A DNA stretch of 64,000 bases, taken from NCBI GenBank assembly GCA_005784505.1, contig VCAZ01000117.1, positions 703,501-767,500 on the forward strand. The letters run 5' to 3'. The notes under the pieces were generated by a model, which was not told the DNA's origin, made no database searches, and saw only the letters and a list, made by a program, of their open reading frames with translations. This document shows, one piece after another, positions 1 to 11,400 of this stretch. The DNA is from Bagarius yarrelli. Taxonomy: Eukaryota > Chordata > Actinopteri > Siluriformes > Sisoridae. How positions within the stretch are numbered: position 1 is the stretch's first letter; each line of letters opens with the position of its first letter. Made by a program: the position numbers and the translations under genes.

Positions 1-580
1 TATTTATTGTCTATACCCACTTTTTTCTAATCAGGGTCACGAGGATCTGCTGGAGTTTATCCTAGCTGTCAATGGATGAAAGACAGGGGTACAACCTGGA
101 CAGGTCACTAGTTCATCACAGGGCCACATAGCAACAACCACACACTCTCACTTCTCACCAATCAATCTAACATACATGTTTTTGGACTGTGCGAGGAAAC
201 CGGAGAACCCGGAGTAAACCCACACAAGCACAGGAAGAACATACAAACTCCACACAGAAAGACCTCTGCAGGGGATACGAACCTGGAACCTTCATACTGT
301 GAGGTAAGAATGCTAAACACTAAGCTGCACCAAACGTGATGAACTCATCAGCTTATTGGTCAGTGGTGTTGTTGGTGAACTGAAAAATGAGTTTATTGTT
401 TATTTTAACATTTTGATTGGATAATTTCTTGGTCCTTTGGATAATTTTAGCCTAAATAATCTGACAATTACACATTTTCCCGTTTCTTGCTGGGAGGCAA
501 CTGTGCTAACCGCTTAGCCACCATACTGCCCCTTGTCCCCAAAATGTATCAGTCGAACTTTTCTGAATACTAATGTTTAC
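1..580. other. Intron of the coiled-coil gene; SINE and little else
   Basis: Positions 8-345 hold an antisense tRNA-type SINE (family B). The rest is AT-rich intron sequence in which I see no further exon. The bases around 500-535 look like the edge of another family B SINE. Confidence 0.6.
8..345 (-). repeat. tRNA-derived SINE, family B, antisense
   Basis: Contains, in antisense, the 'gggatagactccagcagatcc...gggtatagac' end, the 'ggagtttgtatgttcttcctg' middle and a 'gaggttcgtatcc' head. At least six other copies or fragments lie in this window. The head resembles a tRNA B box, which makes it a SINE and not a tRNA gene. Confidence 0.75.
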
Positions 581-718
581 CTTTTGAAACTCCTCCTCCT
601 TGTGTGACAGAGTCTTCTTAATCTCATCTTTCTCCACCTCCAGCTGTGTGACGGTTTCCTTAATCTGATTATATTCACACTGGAGGAGACTGTAAGCCTC
701 TTGCTCTCGCTCACACTC
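581..718 (-). CDS. Coiled-coil gene exon 26 (last exon in window)
   Basis: Forty-six codons beginning ECEREQEAYSLLQCEYNQIK and ending EEEFQK, followed by donor GTAAAC and no stop. The gene therefore continues beyond the left edge. Confidence 0.8.
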
Positions 719-2739
719 CTAAAACACACACGTGGATCGACAAAGGTTTTAACAAAACTCTCCACTTCGCATAGCTCAGCATACCAATATCACAACAGGG
801 GCAACTACTTATCTTAGCACCAGCGGTCAGTGAGACAGCCAACAGACAGGAGGCGGGACTAAATGAATAAACAAATGTTTACCTTTAATAAGTCCTTCAC
901 CTTTAGCTTCATGTCGTCATTCTCCACCTCCAGCTGTGCACTAGTTTTCTTCATCTCATCATACTCAAACTGGAGGATGCTGTGAGCCTCCTGCTTTTGC
1001 TCACACTCCTAAAACACACACACACACATAGAGCAACATCATTTCACTCGAGAAACTTAAACATAAAGTACTTTTAAATTAAAAAGGAGTCATTTTAATA
1101 GCAGTTCTCACTTACCAGTAGTAGCTCGTCATACTTTTTGTGAGATTCATACAGCTCGTTGTCCATGTTCCGTTTAGTCTCGCTTAGTTTGTCCACCTGT
1201 TTAGTCAAGTTTGTCCTCTCCTCCTCAGTCTCAGCCTGAGAAACCTGAAACAACAACAGTTCAACTTTATCATCTTTATTTACTTCTTGTAATGGTGAAG
1301 CTCCAAAAACACATACAGCACGACTTCAGCACCACTGATTTGGACAGCGTACAAGCCCACAGCCAGAAAATAGGAACAAGGAAAACAACTGGTGGCTGTT
1401 TATGGCTGTGGCAGTTTCCTCCACACCGGACAGACTTTACAACAGAAGTAGGTCAAAATGTTTACTTTCAGTAACTCCAGAGTCTTCTTTATTTCATCGT
1501 TCTCTTTTTGGAGGATGCTGTGATCCTCCTGTTCTCTCTGACGCTCCTAAAACACACACATGGGCCAGAAATGGTTTATGAAAAATTTTAAATTCATTGT
1601 GCAGCAAATGATTTTCGAACCTTTCGACATAAGCAAAATGATTTTCGAACCTTTCGACATAAGCAAAGCAGTCTGTACGTGTTTACACTCATTTTGGCGA
1701 GATCATCAACCTCCAGGTTCCCAACATGTCCACAAAACATGAGTAAACACATACAAACAGTTCACACTAACGATTGTAGTTTAATAAGAATAACAGTTTA
1801 CCCTCAGTATCTCCTCCAGAGTCTTCCTCATGCCATCGTTCTCCACCTCTATCTGAGCGATGGTCTCCTTCATCTCATTATACTCAAACTGGAGGATGCT
1901 GTAAGCCTTATGCTCCTGCTCAAACTCCTAAAACACACACATCCAGCAACAAAGGGTTAAACATGAGTGCCCTATTGTGTGACATATATTTTCTATAAAG
2001 GACCTGCTAAATAAGTTTTTTTTAATCACTTGCGTTTTTTATCTTGTGATATTCTCTGTGAGACTCGGAAAGCTTGTTGTCCGTGTCCTGCACAGTGCTG
2101 TTCAGATTTTCCACCTGTTTTATCAGGTCAGACTTTTCCTCCTCCAGCTGCGTGATGGTCCGGGAAAACTTTCGATGCTCATTCGCAGCCTCAGCCAAGG
2201 AGACCTGAAACAACCGTTAACATAATTGTTGTTTTTTTACGTTATGTAAACTTATCTTATCATACTTCTCAGAAAACAACAGAGACTATTACTCCATAGT
2301 ACAGAGTGCAAGTGTAGAGTTACTACAGAGCGGAAGTGGGACCAAGTAATGGTGACAAATTTGTAATGATATGTGAGGAAATGTTTACTTTAAGTAACTC
2401 CTGCTGCTGGATTAAAGTCTTCTTTATCTCATCTTTCTCTGTTTGGAGGATGATGTTAGTCTCCTGCTCTCGCTGATGCTCCTAAAACACATGGACCAGA
2501 GAAGGTTAACAGTTTGTAACATCACAGACTTCGCGGCAGGCAAACTTACGGAGTAGCTACTCCGGGAAGTTTTAGGCAGGCAGATTTGCCTAAACAGACT
2601 AATCCGACTAATGCGAAGCAGCACCTGACCACCAGGTTTGGAGCACAGCCCTGGTATAGGAAAAAAAAGGTATATAGGTAAAAAAAGAAAGAAAAGAAAA
2701 AAAAAAAGAAAAGAGAAAAAAAAGAAAAAGAGAAGAAAA

Positions 2740-2771
<32 letters not shown>

Positions 2772-5267
2772 AAAAAGGGAAAGGAAAAGGAAAGAAAAAA
2801 GTATAAGAAAATAAGAAAAATATAAGAAAAGTAAGAAAAGGAAAGAGAAGAAAAGAAAATATAAAGCCTTATGCTCCTGCTCAAACTCCTAAAACACACA
2901 CATCCAGCAACAAAGGGTTAAGGAAATAAGAAAAGGAAATATAAGAAAAGGAAAAAAGGAAAGAAAATATAATAAAATAATAAAAGGAAAGAAATGAAAA
3001 GAAAAGAAGAGAAAAGAAAAGAAAAGTAAAACATTCGGAAGAAAAGAAAGAAAAACTATAAGAAAATCAGAAAAAAATATATAAGAAAAGAAGAAAATAA
3101 AAGAAAATAAATAAAATGAAAGATAATATAAGAAAATGAAAGAAGGAAAGAAAATAGGAAAAAAAGAAGAAAAGAAAATAAGAAAAGGAAAAAGAAGAAA
3201 AGAAAATATAGGAAATTGTCCACTGCACATAGCCTAGCATACCATTATCATAACAAGGGCAGTGCCACTTAAGCTACACTTACTTATACTAAGTGAAGAA
3301 ACAAAGCTGGTGGCTGCTAACAGCTGTAGCTGCTTCCCACACCGGCACACATTTCACAATAAAAGTCATATTTTAATAAGAAGAAATGTTTACCTTTAAT
3401 AAGTCCTCCACTTTCAGCTTCATGTCGTCATTCTCCACCTCCAGCTGTGCACTAGTCTTCTTCATCTCATTATACTTAAACTGGAGGATGCTGTGAGCCT
3501 CCTGCTTTTGCTCACACTCCTAAAACACACACACACATAGAGCAACATCATTTCACTCGAGAACCCTAAACATAAAGTACTTATAATTTTTATAAAAAAT
3601 GCCTTTTTAATCAAAGTTTTCTTTCTCACTTACATGTAGTAGCTCGTCATACTCTTTGTGAGATTCAACCAGCTCGTTGCCCATGTCCCCAACAGTCTTT
3701 TTTAGTTTGTCCACCTGTTTTCTCAGGTTTGTCCTCTCGTCCTCAGTCTCAGCCTGAGAAACCTGAAAAAACAACAGCTCAACTTTATCGTCTTTATTAA
3801 CGTCTCGTGATTTGGGGCCTCCAAACAACACAAACAGCTCAGTAAACTTTTCAGACCACATGAACGGCGCAACTTCAGCACCACTGACTGGACAGCGCAC
3901 AAGCCCACAGCCAGAAAATAGGAATAAGGAAAACAACTGGTGGCTGTTTATGACTGTTCCTCACACACACAGATTTTACCAGAGAAGCTGTAATGACATA
4001 AGATGAAATATTTACCTTTAATAACTCATGCTGGTGAATCAAAGTCTTCTTCATCTCATCGTTCTTTGCTTGGAGGATGCTGTGATCCTCCTGTTCTTGC
4101 TGATGCTCCTAAAATACACACATGGGGCAGAAATGGTTTACATTTAATCTCAGTTTTGCAATAAGCCACAGATAAAATCTAAAAATTGTGCAGTAAACGC
4201 TTTTCAAACGTTTTTACCCAAACAAAGCAGCCTGTACGTGTTTACACTCATATTGAATAGATCATCAACCTCCAGGTTTCCAACATGTCCACAAAACATG
4301 AGTAAACACATGCACACAGTTCACACTAACGATTGCATGTTTAATAAGAATAACAGTTTACCCTCAGTATCTCCTCCAGAGTCTTCTTCATGCCATCGTT
4401 CTCCACCTCTATCTGAGCGATGGTCTCCTTCATCTCATTATACTCAAACTGGAGGATGCTGTAAGCCTTATGCTCCTGCTCAAACTCCTAAAACACACAC
4501 ATCCAGCAACAAAGGGTTAAACATGAGTGCCCTATTGTGTGACATATATTTTCTATAAAGGACCTGCTAAATAAGTTTTTTTTAATCACTTGCGTTTTTT
4601 ATCTTGTGATATTCTCTGTGAGACTCGGAAAGCTTGTTGTCCGTGTCCTGCACAGTGCTGTTCAGATTTTCCACCTGTTTTATCAGGTCAGACTTTTCCT
4701 CCTCCAGCTGCGTGATGGTCCGGGAAAACTTCCGATGCTCATTCGCAGCCTCAGCCAAGGAGACCTGAAACAACCGTTAACATAATTGTTGTTTTTTTAC
4801 GTTATGTAAACTTATCATACTTCTCAGAAAACAACAGAGACTATTACTCCAGAGTACAGAGTGCAAGTGTAGAGTTACTACAGAGCGGAAGTGGGACCAA
4901 GTAATGGTGACAAATTTGTAATGATATGTGAGGAAATGTTTACTTTAAGTAACTCCTGCTGCTGGATTAAAGTCTTCTTCATCTCATCTTTCTCTGTTTG
5001 GAGGATGATGTTAGTCTCCTGCTCTCGCTGATGCTCCTAAAACACATGGACCAGAGAAGGTTAACAGTTTGTAACATCACAGACTTCACAGAGTTACTCC
5101 GCAAAGTTTTAGGCAGGCAGATTTGCGGCCACGCGCAGTTGCCAGGCAACGCCGCCAGGACTAATCCGTCTAATCCGCGGAATGCGAAGCACCTGACCAC
5201 CAGGTTTGGAGCACAGCCCTGGTATAGGAAAGAAAAGAAGAGGAAAAAGTAAAAAAGAAAAGAAAAG

Positions 5268-5316
<49 letters not shown>

Positions 5317-6719
5317 AGGAAAAGAAAAAAAAGTATAGGAAAATAAGAAAAAAAAGAATTTTTTCTTAAGAAAATAAGAAAAGGAAATAAAAGAAAATGA
5401 ATAAAGGAAAGAAAATACAAGAAAATAAGAAAAGGAAAGAAAGAAAAGAAAAATTTAAGAAAAGAAGAAAAGAAAATATAATATAAAAAAAGGAAAGACA
5501 ATATAAGAAAATAAGAAAAGGACAGAGAGGAAAAAAAGAGAAAATATAGGAAATTAAAAAAAAGAAAAGAAAAGAAAATTTTAGTTTATTTAAATGTTTG
5601 TTAAAATCTCATGATGGTGAAAATGGTATTCACACCCAAGTACCAAGCACACATTCCTTTCCTGTCTACCATAGTTCCCATCTAGATATACCTGTTTCCT
5701 CCTCGGTCCTGCAGAGGGGTTCTAGAATAACATCCAGTGTGCTCCCCGGTAGCGCATACATAACAGAACTAAGTGCTTAAATTCAGATTGGCAATGGGCC
5801 ATGGATAAAATCAGGAATCTTAAAAAAAAAAATTTTATTGTATGTCATTGTGCAAAGAAAATATTTAAAAACATTAACATTTTTTACAACAGCAACCTCC
5901 AGGTACCCAAAACATACATAAACACCTACACACAGTTAACAATAACAGTTGTGGTTCCTTAATAATAAATGTTTACCTTGAGTAATTCTTCAACAGTCTT
6001 CTTCAGGTCACCGTTGTCCACCTCTAACCGACGGATGGTCTTCTTCATCTCATTATACTCAAACTGAAGCACACATAGATTTCAGGTTATGTTTTTAAAA
6101 GACTTGCTTAATGCCATTTTTTTACTTTCTTACATTTCTTAGCTCCTGATACTCTCGGTGAGACTCAAGGAGCTTGTTGCCCATGTCCTGCACGGTGTTA
6201 TTTAGTTTTTCCACCTGTTTTTTTAGGTTACACTTCTCCTCCTCCAGCTGAGCGATGGTCCTCTTATGTGCCTTCCCAGCCTCGGCCAGGGAGACCTAAA
6301 AAAACACCAATTCTCAAAAACGATACTCAGCTTAAGACAAGGGCAGCACTGCTTTAACAGCTGGTGGCTGTATCAGATCCACACACACACACACACACAC
6401 ATAGGTGACAATAGCAATTGTAATTTTATGACAAAAAACGTATACATTCAGTAACTCCTGCTGTTTAATCAGAGTCTTCTTCATCTTGACCTTCTCCACC
6501 TCTTGCTGATCAAGTGTCTTCTTTATCTCATTATATGCAACCTGAAGGATGATTCTGGCCTCTCGCTCCTGCTCGCACTCCTAAAACACACACATGGAGC
6601 AGCAGAGGTTTCAGTTAAAGTGACTACTTCACGCAGCCTAGCATACCACTCCCACGACAGGGACAATGCCAATTTAGAAGCACCTGTGCAGGCAAATCGA
6701 ACTGTAACAGACCCTCACA

Positions 6720-6759
<40 letters not shown>

Positions 6760-8361
6760 TTACATTTCTATAAGAACTAATGTCTACCTTTAGTAAGTCC
6801 TCCACCTTGTGAGCCAGAGTTTTCTCTGTCTCATCGTTCTCCACCTCCGGCAAAGCGATAGTATTCATCTCATTATACTCAAACTGATGGACGCTGTCAG
6901 CTTCCTGCTTCGGCTCATACTCCTAAAGGACATACAGGATTTACCTTAAGTACTCAATGCTTGAACATAAAGCTGTAACGAGTTTAATATAGAACCCGAT
7001 TAAACCCAGTTTCCGTTCCTACTCACGTTTCCTAGCTCTTTATACTGTCTGCGAGACTCAAACAGCTTGTGGCACATTGCCATGTCCTGAACAGTCTTGT
7101 TCAATTTGTCCGCCTTTTTGCTCAGGTTTGTCCTCTCCTCCTCAATCTCAGCCTGGAAGACCTAAAAGAACAACAGTTCAACTTTATCATCTTTATATAT
7201 CTCTTGTGATGGTGGGCCTTCACTTTTCAAACAACATGAACAGTGTGACTTTCAGCACCAATGATTTGGACAGCGTACAAGCCCACAGCCATAAATTGGG
7301 ACCAGGGACAAGAACACAACCAATGACAACTGTGGCTGCTTCTCACGCAGCCAGTTTGTTATGTTGATATGGGAAGAAAGGTTTACTTTCAGTAACTCCT
7401 GTTGCTGAATCAAAGTCTTGTTTAGTTTGTCCTTCTCTGCTTGGAGAATGTTGTAAGCTTCCTGGTCTTGCTGGCGATCCTGAAATACACACATGAGGCA
7501 GAAAAGGTCATCATTTGAGTGATTTTTGTCAGCTGTACAATGGACTATAGATAAAATCAGCAAACTTAATAAAACTCTAATTTCACATCACTGAGCAGAT
7601 AAAGAGTTAAATTTGTCACCTTTCTAAGCAAGTCTATTTTTAAACACTTATTTTTGTCCAGATCAGCAACTTTCAGGTTGTTAAGGTTTGTTATTTACCC
7701 AAAAATTACTCAAAGTTTACAATAGCAAGTGTGTGTGTTCATAGAAATATCAAATTTTATAGCATTTGGCAGACGCCCTTATATTTATCTCATTATTGTT
7801 TTAAAACAATTAAGGTTTAATAAGGGCTCTGCTCAGGGGGCCAGCAGTAGCAGCTTGGTGTTGAACCTGTAACCTTCTGGTTAGCAATCCAACATGTTGA
7901 CCTATAAACTGCTGATTACTTCACCATAAATGCTTACCTTCAGTAACTTTTTCATCTCATCGTTCTCCACCTCCAGCTGAGCGACGGTCTCCTTCATCTC
8001 ATTATATTCAAACTGAAGGATGCTGTGAGCTTCCTGCTTTTGTTCACACTCCTAAAACACACACACATCAAGCAACGGAAGATAAAACTTGATTGCCTGA
8101 TGCCTCGACATGGAAACAAGTTTTTTGTCACATACATTTCTTAGTTTTTCATACTCCTGGTGAAACTCAGAGATCTTGATGCTCATGTCCTGCACAGTGC
8201 TGTTTAGTTTTTCCACTGGTTTTGTCAGGTTAGATTTCTCCTCCTCCAGCTGAGCGATTGTCTGCGCAACCTTCTCATGCTCCTTCTCGATCACAGCTCT
8301 GGAGACCTAAAGGAACATCTTCATTTACTTCTAATAGTTCAGTGGGTCCAGATCACACTAA

Positions 8362-8431
<70 letters not shown>

Positions 8432-11400
8432 AGCCTAACATACTGCTGAGAAGGTCAATGCCATTTTAGCACCACAATTTTTTTTATATGGTAGGCAGTG
8501 CAGTCACTTCTCACACACGTCAGAGATATGTGGCACAATACCTCCACCAGACCACCAGGGGGCAACCAGGAGTCATAATTCTATATGAAGGAATGTTTAC
8601 CTTTATTAACTCCTGCTGGTGAATCAAAATCTTCTTCATCTCATTGTTCTCTGTTTGGATGATGCTGTAAGTCTGCACAGTGTTGTTTAATTTTTCCACC
8701 TGTTTTGTCAGGTTAGACTTCTCCTTATCCAGCTGAGCGATGGTCTCCACATCCTTCTGATGTTCCTCCTCAGCCTAAAAGAACAACAATTATTGTTTGT
8801 TGACTTTATTTATACTTGTTATAATGGGCCTCCATTCCACACACACACACACACACACCAGCATACTCCTTAGACCACAAGGACAGAGTCGAGTCATGAA
8901 TCTACTGAAAATCAAGCTAGCCGTCAGCCATAAGGTCGGACAACCCAAGGTAGGACAGTCTTTGAACTTTTAAAGGACAAAATGTCCCCACTGTTATACC
9001 CGCTCATTTAAGTTTTGTAATGACTATATAAGAGTGATTCTGTAACTATGGACACTTTAACCTTACTGTAAGTTACTAGAAAATCTCACTGACAATCTCA
9101 TTGACTTGGGAATTGGATTTTTCCTTTCATTTAATCAGATCCAAAGTAACTAGTAACTCACTACATGAGTAATCTTAGCATTCCATACTTTAAACATTAA
9201 TACTTTTACTTCTACTTATAGAATTATTAAGTAATTAATATTATATTATTATAGAATTTTTAAGTCATTATTTTTTTAAGTAGTTGTGCTTGTACCTAAG
9301 TAAATTGTTTGTCTATTCTATCCACCTCTGCTCTCTTTCTCTCCCTCGCTTTACTTACCGTTCTTTCTGATTAACTACAATGTTAATTTAAATGTATTTT
9401 CTTAGATTTAAATATATGCAGAGAAAAAATATGTTTTAAACATATATTTTCAAAAGTATACAAGAAAAATTGCCAAAAAAATGTATTTTTCTTATATATA
9501 TATATATTTATATGTGTATTTTTTATCATATGGGACTCTTACGACAGGTCATGTCTGCTTTAAATCACAATCAAGCCAATTATCAGACACACACACACAC
9601 ACACACACACACACTGTAGCCCATATTAGTAATAGTTATATTAAATGTATACCTTCAGCAACTCGTCCTCCCTCTGAATCAGAGTCTTCATCATCTCATT
9701 ATTCTCCGTTTCTAGCCAAGCGATCACCCTCTTCGTCTCATTATACTTGAACTTGAGAATGCCGTAGGCGTTATGCTCTTGCTTACACTCCTAAAACACA
9801 CACAATGACGTTAAAACACAAATGAAAATGACACAAAAATAGAAAATGTAAGGGTTTTTTTTTAAATTAAAGAAATTAGTGGATTATTATTCTATTAATG
9901 AGGATATAACTTACTACTAAACCATAACTATTAAACTTTGTTCATTTGATAATAAACTTCACATTCATATATATTGTCTTATAGTCTCACCTCCATCTAT
10001 CACAGACATTTAAACCACACACACTTTATCCGCAAAGCCAAAATCATTGTAAATGACTCCACACACTCCTTCTGTTGCATTGGTACTGAAGCATTCCGAC
10101 CCTCACAACCTAAATGTGTAACCAGTTTTTCCCTTCAACTCTTCAACATTCAGATCTGAACTGCATCAGTTGACGCACACACTCATGCTCATTTAATACA
10201 AAATACAGCACCACCAACATAAACACAGACACATTAATGCAGATTTGCACATCATTTTCAATGCTTTTCTTAGTCTTTTTGCACAATATAACCTATAATA
10301 TTTATCTGAATATTTATCTATCTTTTATTGTTTATTTGCACTGTTTGTACCCACATAAAAAAAAAAACATAGTATAATTTAGGATTTAATACAATTAAAT
10401 TAAACGAGATACAACTAATCACATTGAGGGACACATGACCAAAATAAACCAATGGAGACATGACACATGCACAGAGGAATCACAAGACATAGAACATAAA
10501 CACAAAAAGTCTCTTCGTCTCTCTGCACCAGACAGAGTCTTTACAACTTATTCTCTAGTCCTTAATTGGTTAATTTAGCTTTTTTTGTTGTTTTGTGTAG
10601 TTCTGTGTTGTTTTTATATACCACCAATAGTCCTTGTTTAGTTTAACTGTACCGCATCTGCTAATTACCTGATCTGCTAATTACCGTAAAATAACAATAA
10701 AAGTCTCTTGATTTCTTGTCTAGATATTCACTGGCTTCATCCCTCTGCTTCCAAAGGTTCCAAGTTTCTATTCTAAATATTTTCCAAGAGTTGCTATTAT
10801 TTATAGTACTTTTTAAGCACATGCTTATCTCACGTACCTCGTTTTTCATGTCACAGTCTCTAAGTGCTTCATAAAGCAGTTCCTCCAGCTCCTTTATTCT
10901 GTCCTCCAGCTTAGTATCGGACACTGCAGACGCCTGAATTTTTGCTTCAGCTTCAGCGTTCTGAAATTTACCAACCAAAATATATAAACTAAGTAATTAT
11001 ATAAAATATATGAAACAAAATAAAAATATTATACAAATAAAGTGTTATTTTTGCAATACAGTAATAATAAATGACAATGGCAGTAAACATCAGTGTAAAT
11101 GGATGAAATTGCATATGTACACATTGGGGGTAGTGGTGCATTTACATTTGCGTCATTTGGCAGACACCCTTTATCCAGAGCCACTTACTTTTATCTTCTT
11201 TATACATCTGAGCAATTCGAGGTTGGGAGCCCTGCTCAGGGGCCCAGCAGTGGGATTTTGTTAGTGCTGGGAATCGAACCCTGATATTTCATATAGCAGT
11301 CCAACACCTTAACCACTGAGCTACCGTAGTTGGGAGAATTGTAAATAGGTATGTATATAGGTAAAGTGGTAGCTCAGAGGTTTAGGTGTTGGACTGCTAA

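Noticed and set aside
2546..3230. Phe/Leu-rich open frames on the minus strand
   Set aside because: They are translations of the A/G polypurine tract, with no start, splice or homology support.
5109..5501. 130-codon Phe-rich open frame on the minus strand
   Set aside because: It lies over the second polypurine tract and has the composition of a simple repeat.
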